In this document: positions 1 to 9,436 of the stretch, one piece after another
How the letters are laid out: every line of letters starts with the position of its first letter
How positions within the stretch are numbered: position 1 is the first letter of the stretch
The notes under the pieces: model-generated
The model's input: only the letters and a program-made list of their open reading frames with translations
Databases searched by the model: none
What the model was told of the DNA's origin: nothing
Source of the DNA: Oceanospirillaceae bacterium
GTDB taxonomy: Bacteria; Pseudomonadota; Gammaproteobacteria; Pseudomonadales; Balneatricaceae
DNA: 64,000 nt
Reading direction: 5' to 3'
Assembly: GCA_024640955.1 (NCBI GenBank)
Contig: JAHEDZ010000018.1
Location: forward strand, 2,503 to 66,502
Position numbers and translations under genes: made by a program

Positions 1-903
1 GGGGCCGGTGTGATGATGATGGTACTCGCTGTCATCCTCTTCACCGGTATTGATACCTCGGCTAAATGGCTCTCCATCGCGGGTCTGCCCGTGCTGGAGA
101 TCGTTTTTCTGCGCTACTTTGTACACTTTTTGTTGGCGATGCTGATCTACATCCCACAGGATGGCTTGTCGATATTTCGCTCAAATGTACCGAAGAAGCA
201 GTTTTTGCGATCGATCTTCCTGTTTTTGAGTACGGTTTTTAACTTCTGGGCACTGAAGTACTTGCCGATCACCGTCACCACAACCATCGCTTTTGCTGGC
301 CCTATAGTCACAACCCTGCTGGCGATTCCAATTTTGGGCGAAAAGGTGGGAATCCATCGTATTATCGCGGTCTGCATCGGTTTCTTTGGGGTAGTCCTAG
401 TCATTCAGCCTTGGAGCGCCACCTTCCATCCGGCGATGATGTTGAGTTTGGGTAACCTGATTATCGTATCGGGATACTTCATCATGACGCGCATGATTGC
501 GGGTATCGAGAGCAATGCGACTCAGCAGATCTGGGGCAGTGGAGTGGCCAGTATTGCACTGGCACCCTTTGCACTCTATGTCTGGGTTTGGCCTGATAAT
601 CTGCATCAGTGGATTATTGTGCTGGCTATCGGCTGCTTCGGCGCGTTTGGGCATATGGCATCCACTAAGGCGCATCGTTTAGCTGACGCGTCAATTTTGG
701 CCCCAATGTTCTACACCCAGGTATTTTGGGCTGCTGTGGTAGGCGTACTGATTTTTGATACCTGGCCGACAGTCTGGACGTTGTCGGGTGGTATGGTGAT
801 TATCTGCTCTGGGATCTATATCTGGCAGCGCGAGCGACGTAAACGTAAACAGATGTTGCCGCCGACACCGGAGACCCAGCCCGAAAGTCTGAGAGAGACG
901 TAG
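1..903 (+). CDS. EamA/DMT-family transporter (5' end probably outside window)
   Basis: Inner-membrane permease of the drug/metabolite transporter superfamily, with about ten hydrophobic segments and two EamA repeats. The second repeat begins near residue 150 and a basic tail (RERRKRKQM) follows the last helix. The substrate is unknown. The first in-window starts are GTG at 10 and ATG at 13, 16 and 19, but the frame is open to base 1 and family members usually have residues before this first helix, so the true start is probably upstream. Its stop lies just before the Gfo/Idh gene, suggesting co-transcription and a role in importing the compound that gene oxidises; this is inference. Confidence 0.8.
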   Translation, partial: GAGVMMMVLAVILFTGIDTSAKWLSIAGLPVLEIVFLRYFVHFLLAMLIYIPQDGLSIFRSNVPKKQFLRSIFLFLSTVFNFWALKYLPITVTTTIAFAGPIVTTLLAIPILGEKVGIHRIIAVCIGFFGVVLVIQPWSATFHPAMMLSLGNLIIVSGYFIMTRMIAGIESNATQQIWGSGVASIALAPFALYVWVWPDNLHQWIIVLAIGCFGAFGHMASTKAHRLADASILAPMFYTQVFWAAVVGVLIFDTWPTVWTLSGGMVIICSGIYIWQRERRKRKQMLPPTPETQPESLRET

Positions 904-929
904 TGACCAATTTGAGTTTGGAGGTTAGC

Positions 930-1973
930 GTGAGTCAGGTTCGAATCGCAGTTGCCGGTTGTGGCCTCATTGGTCGCGAGCATATCGCTCGGGTTATCGC
1001 ATCAGACCGTGCAGAGCTCGTCGCCACCATTGACCCTACACCGGAGGCTGCTGGGTATGCTCAAGCTTTGGGTTGCCCCCACTTTACTGATCTCGACGGG
1101 TTACTGGAGGCTAATCTAGCTGATGCGGTGATCCTGGCAACACCTAACCATCTACACGCACCCCAGGCAGCTCAACTGGTTGAAGCTGGACTCACGGTTC
1201 TGGTTGAAAAACCGGTGACTCATAGCCTAGAGACAGCTCAGGTACTGGTTGATTTAGTTGCAGCCAAGCAGGGACGAGTCCTTGTTGGTCACCATCGTGC
1301 GCACAGCCCGATTGTGCGTGAGGCGAAGCGGATCGTTGAAGATGGGACGCTCGGGCGCCTAGTGGGTATCCAAGGCAGTGCCACCTTCTACAAGCCCGAG
1401 CACTACTTCGAAGCCGCACCCTGGCGTACTCAAAAGGGTGGCGGTCCGATCTTGATCAACTTGATCCACGAAATTGGTAACCTGCGTCAAATTGCTGGCG
1501 AGATCGAGGCGGTTGAAGCGCTGAGCTCGAATGCGACGCGTCAGTTTGAAGTTGAGGATACCGCTGCGATCCTGTTTCGTTTCACCAGCGGGGCATTGGC
1601 AACTTTCCTTTTGTCGGACGCGGCAGCTGCAGCTCGAAGCTGGGAGCAGACCTCGCAAGAGAACCCCTCCTACTCAACCTACGAGGATGAGGATTGCTAC
1701 GTTATCTCAGGCACCCAAGGCACCTTATCGGTACCAACCATGCGGATTAAGCGCTTTGCCGATGGAACTGAACGCTCCTGGTGGAAAGAGCTGGAGTGCT
1801 CAGTAGAACCGCTCAAACGTGAGGACCCATTGGTGCTTCAACTCGATCATTTTTGTGATCTAGCATTGGGCTTGTCTGAGCCGCGTGTCAGTGCCTTTGA
1901 TGGTATGCAGAACTTGCGAGTGGTAGATGCGATAGAGCGCTCTATTACCAGTGGCAAGCTTGTAACGCTGTAA
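930..1973 (+). CDS. Gfo/Idh/MocA-family NAD(P)-dependent oxidoreductase
   Basis: Predicted soluble sugar or polyol dehydrogenase. An N-terminal Rossmann fold shows GCGLIG near residue 10, and the EKPV motif that carries the conserved lysine of the family is present, followed by the alpha/beta C-terminal domain. I chose the GTG at 930 because GGAGG lies at 920-924 with ideal spacing; an in-frame GTG at 903 would overlap the previous stop but has no comparable ribosome-binding site. The substrate cannot be read from the sequence. It lies next to acid-sugar catabolic genes, so oxidation of a sugar acid or cyclitol is a reasonable guess. It converges on the KDG-kinase gene across 67 nt. Confidence 0.85.
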   Translation: MSQVRIAVAGCGLIGREHIARVIASDRAELVATIDPTPEAAGYAQALGCPHFTDLDGLLEANLADAVILATPNHLHAPQAAQLVEAGLTVLVEKPVTHSLETAQVLVDLVAAKQGRVLVGHHRAHSPIVREAKRIVEDGTLGRLVGIQGSATFYKPEHYFEAAPWRTQKGGGPILINLIHEIGNLRQIAGEIEAVEALSSNATRQFEVEDTAAILFRFTSGALATFLLSDAAAAARSWEQTSQENPSYSTYEDEDCYVISGTQGTLSVPTMRIKRFADGTERSWWKELECSVEPLKREDPLVLQLDHFCDLALGLSEPRVSAFDGMQNLRVVDAIERSITSGKLVTL

Positions 1974-2040
1974 TAAGCTTTACTGCGGAGCAAACTTTAT
2001 CGGGAACCTGCGCTTCTTGTCGACGCCTCTGTAGGGCAGA

Positions 2041-2964
2041 TTACAGCCTAGGCATCGCCTCGACAGGGATAATTGCGCCATAGTGCTGGATGACAGTACC
2101 GGCCAGTTTGTGCCCCCAGGCAACTGCTGTTCCCGGTGATTCACCATGAAGCCTTGCAGCTAGATAGCCCGCGCTAAATGAATCGCCAGCTGCGGTAGTA
2201 TCTTTAACGCTGTTGACCGCTGTGGCGCTTATCTCGGTCTGCTGCCCTTCACAAACGAGGATGCAAGGCTCGGCTGAGCACTTGATCACGAGCTCACCGA
2301 TATCGAATTGAGCGCAGTGGGCAACAATTTGATCAGGTGAGTCATACCCTCGCAGCGATCGTTCATCATCCCAAGTCAGTAGCGCAATATCGGTTAGCGA
2401 GAGAACTTCGTCATAACTCGCCTCAGTCTCTTCGGGTGAGCTCCAAAGAATGGGTCGGTAGTTGTTGTCGAAAGCTAGAGTAACGCCTTTGGCCTTGAGC
2501 GAACGCATCAGTTGAATCAATTTTGTGCGACCAGCCGGCGGTAGAATCGCTAGGCTGATACCGCTGATATAGAAGAGTTCGAGGTCTGTCTGTGCCAGTA
2601 GCTGATCTGCGAGCGCATCGGAGTCGAACATACGTTTGGCCGCAGAGTCGTTACGCCAGTAGTAGAACTTGCGCTCGCCGCTGGCGTCATTCTCTATGAA
2701 GTAGATTCCCGGAAGGTGATGCTCAAGTCGCTCAACCAGATTGCTACCGATCTGCTCCTGCGCCCAATTCGCAACCATCTGATCACTAAACTGGTCCTGC
2801 CCCAAAGCGGTAGCAAACTCAACATTGATAGGGGAGTCTTGAGTCAGGCGGGCCAGATAGGTGGATGTGTTTAATACATCGCCCGCATAGCCTTGGATAA
2901 TCTGATCCTGTCGGCGTTGCAGTTCGATCATGCACTCGCCCAGTAGAACAACGCGCTTGCTCAT
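2041..2964 (-). CDS. kdgK: PfkB-family sugar kinase, probable 2-keto-3-deoxygluconate kinase
   Basis: Ribokinase/PfkB-family kinase of about 307 residues, matching KDG kinases in length. It starts VVLLGECMIELQR and ends with the family signature DTTAAGDSFSAGYL, whose Asp is the catalytic base. It would phosphorylate 2-keto-3-deoxy-aldonates to their 6-phosphates in the cytoplasm. ATG at 2964 was chosen over an in-frame GTG at 2985 that overlaps the dehydratase stop. It is the last gene of the minus-strand operon, directly after an enolase-superfamily dehydratase that would make its substrate. No KDPG aldolase gene is in the window. Confidence 0.85.
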   Translation of the reverse strand: MSKRVVLLGECMIELQRRQDQIIQGYAGDVLNTSTYLARLTQDSPINVEFATALGQDQFSDQMVANWAQEQIGSNLVERLEHHLPGIYFIENDASGERKFYYWRNDSAAKRMFDSDALADQLLAQTDLELFYISGISLAILPPAGRTKLIQLMRSLKAKGVTLAFDNNYRPILWSSPEETEASYDEVLSLTDIALLTWDDERSLRGYDSPDQIVAHCAQFDIGELVIKCSAEPCILVCEGQQTEISATAVNSVKDTTAAGDSFSAGYLAARLHGESPGTAVAWGHKLAGTVIQHYGAIIPVEAMPRL

Positions 2965-2965
2965 C

Positions 2966-4078
2966 TTAGGAACTACTTCCTGCACTCATTCGTTGATGTG
3001 CCTCGCGCAATTTCTCCCAGTGAAAGCGCACGCCTGTGCCAGGTTCATTCGAAGCGACCGCTAGATGGTTGTCGATCACCAGCGGTCGGTCGGTGTATTG
3101 GTCAATCGGGAAGGAGTGAACTTCCAGCCATCCAGCATTAGGCTGGGCCGACAGCAGACCTACGTGGAGCTCTTGCATGCCGTGGCTACAGACCGGGATG
3201 CCGTATTTGCGGCTCATCTGAGCCACTTGCAGCCACCCCGTCACGCCGCCACAGTTGGATGCGTCGGGCTGAATAAAACTCAGTTTTGCCTGTTCGAAGG
3301 CGTACTCAAACTCGTGAATAGTGTGCAGGTTTTCGCCCATCGCCAAGGGCACGCCTGTAGCCTCAGCTATCTTTGCAAATCCCAGATAGTCATCGGGAAT
3401 GGTTGGCTCTTCGAACCAGAGAATGTTGTGCTCTGCAAAGCCGCGTGCAGCTTCGATCGCCTGCTCTACGCTCATCGAGTAATTTGCATCTGCAGCCAGC
3501 GCTCGGTCGGGTCCGATTAGCTCGCGAATCGCGGCAACACGCGCGATATCCTCGGCGATAGCTGGGCGCCCCACCTTGAGTTTCACTCCGTTGAGGCCCT
3601 GGTCGAGATACCCCTGCATATTGCTTAGAAGTTTATCCAAGTTAAACCCCAGGTCGATACCACCGCCATAGGCTCTGCAGCGATCGGAGGCCCCGCCAGC
3701 CATCTGCCAAAGCGGCTTGCCGGCTGCTTTGCAACGCAGGTCCCAGAGTGCGATATCTACGGCAGAGATAGCAAAAGAGGCGATACCGCCGCGCGCTACA
3801 TAATGCACGTGCCACTGCATCGCCTCATAGAGTGCTTCAACATCGCTTGCTTCTCTTCCGAGAAGAAAGGGGGTTAGGTCGTGCTCGAGCATCGCAAGAA
3901 TAGACCGCCCACCCTTGCCACCGGTGTAAGTATATCCCGTACCCTCGCTGCCATCTTCGAGATAAACAGTACTGGTCACCAGTTCGAAGTGAGTGTGATC
4001 GCCGTGTTTAGCGTCCACCAGAACTTCAGCAAGAGGGACATCGAAAACCTGGTTAACAATTTTTATTATTTTGCTCAT
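2966..4078 (-). CDS. Enolase-superfamily (mandelate racemase/MLE) acid-sugar dehydratase
   Basis: Mg-dependent acid-sugar dehydratase of 370 residues with an N-terminal capping domain and a TIM barrel. Visible active-site features are KLK with K166/K168, metal ligands near D197, E223 and E249, and the catalytic H299 in CSHG. The Lys pair plus His resembles the mandelate racemase subgroup dehydratases acting on galactarate, talarate, rhamnonate or similar acids. Dehydration would give a 2-keto-3-deoxy acid for the adjacent kinase. Exact substrate is not determinable by eye. It lies 48 nt after the AEC transporter gene on the same strand. Confidence 0.85.
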   Translation of the reverse strand: MSKIIKIVNQVFDVPLAEVLVDAKHGDHTHFELVTSTVYLEDGSEGTGYTYTGGKGGRSILAMLEHDLTPFLLGREASDVEALYEAMQWHVHYVARGGIASFAISAVDIALWDLRCKAAGKPLWQMAGGASDRCRAYGGGIDLGFNLDKLLSNMQGYLDQGLNGVKLKVGRPAIAEDIARVAAIRELIGPDRALAADANYSMSVEQAIEAARGFAEHNILWFEEPTIPDDYLGFAKIAEATGVPLAMGENLHTIHEFEYAFEQAKLSFIQPDASNCGGVTGWLQVAQMSRKYGIPVCSHGMQELHVGLLSAQPNAGWLEVHSFPIDQYTDRPLVIDNHLAVASNEPGTGVRFHWEKLREAHQRMSAGSSS

Positions 4079-4126
4079 TTTCAGTTTCGCTACTGTTGTG
4101 ACTTATGCTCGGATACTTTTTCGCGG

Positions 4127-5053
4127 TTAGCCAAACGAGAGCCCGATGATTATCGGGATTGTCAGTATGCTCACTACCGTTGAGACCAGTATAGAGAAAG
4201 ATACGCGATCCGATGGAATGTTGTAATGGCTCACCAGCATAAAGATATTCCCAGCCACCGGCATCGCTGCACAGGCCGCCAAGACTGCTGCCTCAAAGGG
4301 TCCAAGGTCAAATAGATAGAGAGCGACCAGAGCCACCGCTAGCGGGTGTATCAATAGTTTATTGAGTGATATCAGCGCTGTACCCCCATACTCACCGCGT
4401 TGGGCATACATCATTGATGCGCCGATAGCGAAGAGGGCGCCCGGTGTTGACGCGCCGGCTAGTATAACGAGGAACTGATGCACTACATCTGGGGTGTGAA
4501 TGTTGAAGGCTGACCAGATAAGCCCAGTCAGTATCGACAACACCATCGGATTCTTCAGCAGCCCCGCGAGCACACTGAATACCAGTTTGATGTCGAACTT
4601 ACCTTTGCGATGGGCAACGATCAGGCTCACTATCAATGGATAGAAGACGACCAGATCACAGATCAGCACCATGATTACATAGGGGATGGACTCTTCGCCC
4701 AGAAGAATAGGCAGCATTGCCAAACCCATCCAACCCATGTTGCCGATCACCGAACAGTGTCCGCTGACCAGGGCCATTTCAAAACTATCGCCGCGCAGAC
4801 GTCGCATCCAGAGAGTGCCAAGGTAGACCGCAAAAGAGCCAATAATATAGGCAGCGGTAAACTTAAAATCGAAAATTTCACCCAGGCTCAGTTCAGATGC
4901 GAAGTTGAAAATCATCGCTGAGAGTGGGAAGTAGAAGACGAACTTAGTGAGGTAGACCGTCGCTTCTCGGGTAAAGCTGCCACTAAAAGCGGCAAAGAAC
5001 CCGAGCGCGATCAGCCCAAAAAATGGCAGGGTATTAAGAAAGACGGTTAGCAT
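4127..5053 (-). CDS. AEC-family (auxin efflux carrier type) transporter
   Basis: Integral membrane protein of 308 residues with about ten helices and the two-part AEC/Mem_trans architecture, including a GNMGWMGL-like segment near the middle. Bacterial AEC proteins are known or suspected carriers of malate, malonate and other organic acids. It lies 3 nt downstream of otnI and upstream of the dehydratase, inside the sugar-acid operon, so an acid substrate such as threonate or an aldonate is plausible. Direction of transport is unknown. A second AEC gene lies at 39062-39961. Confidence 0.85.
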   Translation of the reverse strand: MLTVFLNTLPFFGLIALGFFAAFSGSFTREATVYLTKFVFYFPLSAMIFNFASELSLGEIFDFKFTAAYIIGSFAVYLGTLWMRRLRGDSFEMALVSGHCSVIGNMGWMGLAMLPILLGEESIPYVIMVLICDLVVFYPLIVSLIVAHRKGKFDIKLVFSVLAGLLKNPMVLSILTGLIWSAFNIHTPDVVHQFLVILAGASTPGALFAIGASMMYAQRGEYGGTALISLNKLLIHPLAVALVALYLFDLGPFEAAVLAACAAMPVAGNIFMLVSHYNIPSDRVSFSILVSTVVSILTIPIIIGLSFG

Positions 5054-5056
5054 CGA

Positions 5057-5815
5057 TTAAGCGCCGAAGCTCTTCATCCAACCCAGTGTCTCATCCGTGC
5101 TTCCAGTCACTTTGTACTCGGCGCCCAGAGGTATCTCCCAACCAGAACGATCGATATGAGCGAAGACCTCTGCATAGTCGACGTCGCCATGATCGGGTGC
5201 GCCGCGGTCAGGAACGGCGGCGAACTGTACATGGCCGATATAGGGCAGGCAGGCATCAAAGCGAGCAATTACATCGCCCTCCATCCGGCCGACATGATAG
5301 CAGTCGAACATCAGCTTCACGTTTGCCAGATCAAGTTTATCGAGTAACTCGACGGCGTGAACCGTATCTCGGAGGAAGTAGCCCGGCATGTCGAAAGCAT
5401 TCAAGGGCTCAATCAGAATTCCCATACCGTTCGCCTGCGCTTGCGCAGAGGCGTAGCGTAGATTATCCAGATAGGTCTGCTCGGGGAGTTCTCCTTCGGT
5501 CTGCCCCGCCATTACATGTACGTTGAGCGCGCCGATGGCTACGCCATAGTCGATCGCTTGGTCGATGGCTGCGCGTGCATCAGCAACGCTGTCCGGCAAA
5601 GCTGCCATGCCAGCATTTAGAGGACCGCGTACCGTATTGAGTCCCAGCATCGTCAGCCCAGTCTCGTGTAGTGCTGCCTGCACATCAGAGATGGGCTGCT
5701 CGTAGGGCCAGTGACACTCTACCGCGTCAAAGCCGGCTGCTTTCGCCGCACGAATTGCGTCAGCAAGCGATCGGTCGGTCCAGAGAAAGCCTAGATTGGC
5801 GGAAAATGCGGGCAT
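5057..5815 (-). CDS. otnI: 2-oxo-tetronate isomerase (hydroxypyruvate isomerase family)
   Basis: TIM-barrel sugar isomerase (AP endonuclease 2 / Hyi fold), about 252 residues. Metal-binding residues are suggested by NVHVMAG, EPLN, CYHV and GAEY segments. In the tetronate pathway OtnI converts 2-oxo-tetronate to 3-oxo-tetronate. The assignment over plain hydroxypyruvate isomerase rests on contiguous otnC, otnK and ltnD. ATG 5815 overlaps the otnC stop (TGATG), with a GGAG-like site inside the end of otnC; a GTG nine bases upstream is possible but poorer. Confidence 0.88.
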   Translation of the reverse strand: MPAFSANLGFLWTDRSLADAIRAAKAAGFDAVECHWPYEQPISDVQAALHETGLTMLGLNTVRGPLNAGMAALPDSVADARAAIDQAIDYGVAIGALNVHVMAGQTEGELPEQTYLDNLRYASAQAQANGMGILIEPLNAFDMPGYFLRDTVHAVELLDKLDLANVKLMFDCYHVGRMEGDVIARFDACLPYIGHVQFAAVPDRGAPDHGDVDYAEVFAHIDRSGWEIPLGAEYKVTGSTDETLGWMKSFGA

Positions 5816-6453
5816 CAGTTCCACTCCACATTGTATTGACGTACCAGAGCATCAACTTGTTCCGGCGTGAGTCCGTTAGGGTTCAGGGCGCGAGTAAGAA
5901 ACGCCAGTTTGGCGGTCGCTTCGAGCTCCTCTGCTGCGTAGACTGCAGCTTCAATATTTTTTGCAGTGACGACCGGGCCGTGATTGGCCAGCATAACGGC
6001 TGAGTGTTTTCCGGCGAGCCCTGTTATCGCCTTGCCAATCTCAGGACTGCCCGGGATGAAGTAAGGCAACAGACGCACTTTGCCTAACTGCATAATTCCG
6101 TATGGCGTCAGGTGCGGTAGCCAGTCCGTTTCATCCTCAGACGGTAACAGCGACAGGGCCGTTGAGTGGCAGCTATGCAGATGGACTACGGCACCGGCCT
6201 TGTCACCGCGAGTGCTGTAGAACGCCTGATGTAACGGCACCTCTTTGGTGGGCTTAGCGCCCGAAATCAGCTCACCTTGAGGGGAAATAACGCTAAGGCC
6301 CTCGGGAGTGAGGCGGCCCAGAGATGACCCAGTCGGAGTAACAATAATATTACCGTCCGGTAGGCGGGCCGAGAGATTGCCGGTGCTGCCATGTGTTAGG
6401 CCACGATTGTAGAGGCTTAGCCCCAATTCACAGAGCTGCTCGCGTATATCCAC
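5815..6453 (-). CDS. otnC: 3-oxo-tetronate 4-phosphate decarboxylase (class II aldolase family)
   Basis: Class II aldolase/adducin-fold protein of 212 residues. The zinc ligands appear in HLHSCHST and in NHGPVV, and the GSTGNLSARL loop matches the phosphate-binding region of the family. It would decarboxylate 3-oxo-tetronate 4-phosphate to dihydroxyacetone phosphate. It is translationally coupled to otnI downstream and starts one base after the otnK stop, so the three genes are one unit. On its own the family could include other aldolases; neighbours decide the call. Confidence 0.9.
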   Translation of the reverse strand: MDIREQLCELGLSLYNRGLTHGSTGNLSARLPDGNIIVTPTGSSLGRLTPEGLSVISPQGELISGAKPTKEVPLHQAFYSTRGDKAGAVVHLHSCHSTALSLLPSEDETDWLPHLTPYGIMQLGKVRLLPYFIPGSPEIGKAITGLAGKHSAVMLANHGPVVTAKNIEAAVYAAEELEATAKLAFLTRALNPNGLTPEQVDALVRQYNVEWN

Positions 6454-6454
6454 T

Positions 6455-7669
6455 CTATTGCTCCAAAAGGTTCAATGCATCTTCAAAGAAGGTTTGAGAG
6501 CCAAAGTTACCACTCTTGAGTGCCAGCGCAACTGGGTCCTTGTCGCTGCCTGAGTAGACCCATGGGACGCCCGGGCAGATCTCTTTGCCGATCATTACTT
6601 CTCGCACACCGAGTGCTTGAGTCACGGCGCCGGAGGTCTCACCACCGGCAACCACAAATCGACGCACGCCACGAATGTACGCCTGCTGTGCCAGAGTTGC
6701 CATCGCTTGCTCGACCAATTCACCCGCCGCGGCTACACCAAACTGTGCTTGCGAGGCTTTGACTGCCTCTGGCGTATCGGTAGCGTATACCAGCCCGACT
6801 TGATCGGCATCGAGGCTATCGATCCAGTTTAGGCACTGCTCAATCGCCTCTGCGGTTAGTTCGCTTGGCTTGAGTTGATAGCTTGGGTTGGAGGCTTTCC
6901 ACTCGGCAACCTGTCGGTTGGTCATCTGCGAGCAGCTACCGCTAATGATGATGGCCGCTTTTGCCGGCTGTGGATCGGCGACTGGGTCGGTTGAACTCAA
7001 TCCCAGCTTGTCAGGGATAGGCATAGCCAGTGCGCTACCACCGGTAAGAAGCACCGAATCAGGCGTCTTCTCAATCAGTCTCACCAGGTCGTTAAACTCG
7101 ACCGCGTCAGCGATAACGTGTGTTGTCTCTGGTATTGTTCGGTTATCTGCCTGCTGGATACGGTTCCAAAGACCCACGCTGCCCTTCACCTGTGGCTGCA
7201 GAACTCGAACAAGGTTGGAGTCGCTCATGGGCGTTAGCGGGTGATCCTTTAAGCTCGATTCGTTCAATGGTTGCTCGCCAACAAAGAGGTTTCCCATAAA
7301 GACCGAACGACCGTTCTCAGGAAATGCTGGACAGTAGAGTGCCTGAGTCTGACCTGTGATTGCCATCAGTGCTTCAGCTACGGGGCCGATATTACCTTGG
7401 GCAGTGGAGTCAAAAGTTGAACAGTACTTCCAGTAGAGTGAATTTGCGCCACCTGCTAATAGCCAGTGCGCTGCCTCTGAACAGTCCGCAATCGCTTTTT
7501 CAACGGGCTCAGTACGGCACTTTAGCGCCACAATTTCGATATCTGCGCTACCATCGGATGGCTGGCTAGGTAGGCCGAAGTGGAGTTTTACTGAGGCGCC
7601 GCTGCGGCGCAACAGGCCCGCAAGATCAGTGGCGCCAGTGAAGTCATCTGCAATACAGCCTAATTTCAT
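6455..7669 (-). CDS. otnK: 3-oxo-tetronate kinase (four-carbon acid sugar kinase family)
   Basis: DUF1537-type kinase of 404 residues. The N-terminal domain begins KLGCIADDFTGATDLAGLL, the substrate-binding signature. The C-terminal nucleotide-binding domain has SGSCSQMTNRQ and GGETSGAV. It phosphorylates 3-oxo-tetronate at C4. ATG 7669 overlaps the ltnD stop as TGATG and is preceded by GGGGATGG; a TTG one codon earlier is unlikely. Its place between ltnD and otnC matches the characterised tetronate pathway. Confidence 0.92.
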   Translation of the reverse strand: MKLGCIADDFTGATDLAGLLRRSGASVKLHFGLPSQPSDGSADIEIVALKCRTEPVEKAIADCSEAAHWLLAGGANSLYWKYCSTFDSTAQGNIGPVAEALMAITGQTQALYCPAFPENGRSVFMGNLFVGEQPLNESSLKDHPLTPMSDSNLVRVLQPQVKGSVGLWNRIQQADNRTIPETTHVIADAVEFNDLVRLIEKTPDSVLLTGGSALAMPIPDKLGLSSTDPVADPQPAKAAIIISGSCSQMTNRQVAEWKASNPSYQLKPSELTAEAIEQCLNWIDSLDADQVGLVYATDTPEAVKASQAQFGVAAAGELVEQAMATLAQQAYIRGVRRFVVAGGETSGAVTQALGVREVMIGKEICPGVPWVYSGSDKDPVALALKSGNFGSQTFFEDALNLLEQ

Positions 7670-8556
7670 CAATCCATCCCCGGAACTTTGACGCCGGATT
7701 TCTGCGCCAGAATCTTTACAATCGCACTGTCATCCTCAAGCCCCAAGCCGGACTCGGAGGCCTCTTTATAGAGCTCCAACGCAGTTTGTGAGAGCGGCGT
7801 CGCAACGCCTTTAAGATTCGCTTCGTCAGTGACGATACCCATATCTTTTACGAAGATATTCACCGTCGATAGCGGGGTGTAGTCACCCTCAACAATGTGC
7901 GGTCCACGGTTCTCCCACATCCAGGAGTTGCCGGCACACTTAGTGATGATCTCGAACACTTGTTGCAGATCCATATCGTAGGAGGCGGCCATGTTTAGTG
8001 CCTCCGCAGTTGATACGATATGAACACCCGCGAGCAACTGATTGATCAGTTTCATACGCGAGCCGTTACCCGCCTCTGCACCGAGATCGAATACATTTGC
8101 TGAGATGGCATCAAAGATCGGTTTGATGATGCTCATCGATTCCGGCGCTCCTGAGGCCATTATCGACATCTCGCCACTGGCTGCCTTGCCCGCACCGCCG
8201 CTGACCGGGGCATCGACGTAGCCGAAACCCGCGTCTAACACCTTTGCGGAGATCTCTGTCGCTTTTGATGGAGGAATGGTGACGCAGTTGATAATAGTTG
8301 CGTCGGCAGAGAGTTTGCTCATCAGAGGAGAGTCAAACAGGACGGACTCTGCTTGTTGAGCGTTCACGACAAAGAGCACAACCGCATCGATCACGTCGAT
8401 GTCGTTCCAGTCATTTGTCGCCTGACCGTATTCGGCCTTGAAGCGCTCAACCGAAGCTGAGTTTAAATCGAAGCCCCAGGTACTCAAACCTGCTTTTGCA
8501 CAGTTGCTCGCCGCGCCGTAGCCCATTGAGCCAAGGCCCACTACAACAATATTCAT
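7669..8556 (-). CDS. ltnD: L-threonate dehydrogenase (beta-hydroxyacid dehydrogenase family)
   Basis: NAD-dependent 3-hydroxyacid dehydrogenase-type protein of 295 residues. The Rossmann motif is VVGLGSMGYGAA, the substrate loop DAPVSGGAGKAASG follows, and the catalytic-lysine helix reads MKLINQLLAG. In the tetronate cluster this family oxidises L-threonate to 2-oxo-tetronate. A GGAGA ribosome-binding site lies upstream of ATG 8556. Similar enzymes include tartronate semialdehyde reductase and 3-hydroxyisobutyrate dehydrogenase; the coupled otnK start favours LtnD. Confidence 0.9.
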   Translation of the reverse strand: MNIVVVGLGSMGYGAASNCAKAGLSTWGFDLNSASVERFKAEYGQATNDWNDIDVIDAVVLFVVNAQQAESVLFDSPLMSKLSADATIINCVTIPPSKATEISAKVLDAGFGYVDAPVSGGAGKAASGEMSIMASGAPESMSIIKPIFDAISANVFDLGAEAGNGSRMKLINQLLAGVHIVSTAEALNMAASYDMDLQQVFEIITKCAGNSWMWENRGPHIVEGDYTPLSTVNIFVKDMGIVTDEANLKGVATPLSQTALELYKEASESGLGLEDDSAIVKILAQKSGVKVPGMD

Positions 8557-8572
8557 AAAATTTCTCCGCAGA

Positions 8573-9334
8573 TTAGAGACAGGCGGTCATGCCGCCATCA
8601 ACAAAGAGTGTTTGGCCGTTTACGAAGCTAGACGCACTTGAGGTCAAAAATACACAAGCGCCGACCAGCTCTTCGATCTGTCCCCAGCGGCCGGTTGGTG
8701 TGCGCTTGTTGATCCAAGCACAGAATTCGGGATCTGCCACCAGAGCCGCATTCAGTGGAGTATCGAAGTAGCCCGGAGCGATTGCGTTACAGGTCAGGCC
8801 ATGTTTCGCCCAATCAGTTGCCATACCCTTGGTTAGGTTAGCTACAGCGCCCTTGGAAGTGGTGTAGGGGGCGATACCTGGGCGTGCCATCGCTGTCTGA
8901 ACACTGGCGATATTTACTATCTTGCCGCAACCGCGACCAATCATGTGGTTGGCGACCGCCTGGCTGACATAGAAGATGGAGTTGACGTTCGTACGCATCA
9001 GATGATCAAAGGTATCTACCGGATACTCCTCCAGCGGGGTACGGAACTGCATACCGGCGTTGTTGATCAGGATAGAGATTGGTCGGTTGTTGGCTTCATA
9101 GTTATTAATAGCGGCCTTGACTGCATCGGCCTCAGTTACGTCGAAGCAGAGAGTGTCGATGCTAAACCCTTCATCGCTGAGCGTTTTGCGCGCCTCTTCA
9201 AGCTTTTCAAGATTGCGGGCGTTAAGGATTACATGGGCGCCGGCCTGTGCCAGACCGCGAGCGAGGGCAAAACCTATGCCCATAGAGGATCCAGTGACCA
9301 GGGCGGTCTGGCCGGTTAAATCAAAAAGTTTCAT
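8573..9334 (-). CDS. idnO: SDR oxidoreductase, probable gluconate 5-dehydrogenase
   Basis: Classical short-chain dehydrogenase of 253 residues with TGSSMGIG cofactor motif, NNAG, a catalytic Ser in NIASVQ and YTTSK. It resembles 5-keto-D-gluconate 5-reductases (IdnO/Gno), which interconvert 5-ketogluconate and gluconate. The divergent neighbour encodes an L-idonate 5-dehydrogenase-like enzyme, which would supply 5-ketogluconate. It is the first gene of the minus-strand sugar-acid operon. Substrate remains inferred, since SDRs are promiscuous. Confidence 0.82.
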   Translation of the reverse strand: MKLFDLTGQTALVTGSSMGIGFALARGLAQAGAHVILNARNLEKLEEARKTLSDEGFSIDTLCFDVTEADAVKAAINNYEANNRPISILINNAGMQFRTPLEEYPVDTFDHLMRTNVNSIFYVSQAVANHMIGRGCGKIVNIASVQTAMARPGIAPYTTSKGAVANLTKGMATDWAKHGLTCNAIAPGYFDTPLNAALVADPEFCAWINKRTPTGRWGQIEELVGACVFLTSSASSFVNGQTLFVDGGMTACL

Positions 9335-9380
9335 GTAGGTCTCTGCACCGCTGAATGGTTATTGTTCTATCTTGTAGGTC

Positions 9381-9394
9381 GATGGTATACCATC
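9381..9394. promoter_or_regulatory. GntR/FadR-type operator palindrome GATGGTATACCATC
   Basis: A perfect 14-bp palindrome lies in the 102-bp divergent region between the idnO-led operon and idnD. Its core TGGTATACCA matches the TGGTNNNACCA-type operators of FadR-subfamily GntR regulators such as UxuR/ExuR. It is placed to control both transcription units. No full-length FadR-type regulator gene is in the window. Confidence 0.6.
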
Positions 9395-9436
9395 CTTCAA
9401 TCGAATAGAAACCGAAAGCCAAGAGAGAATGCAGAG

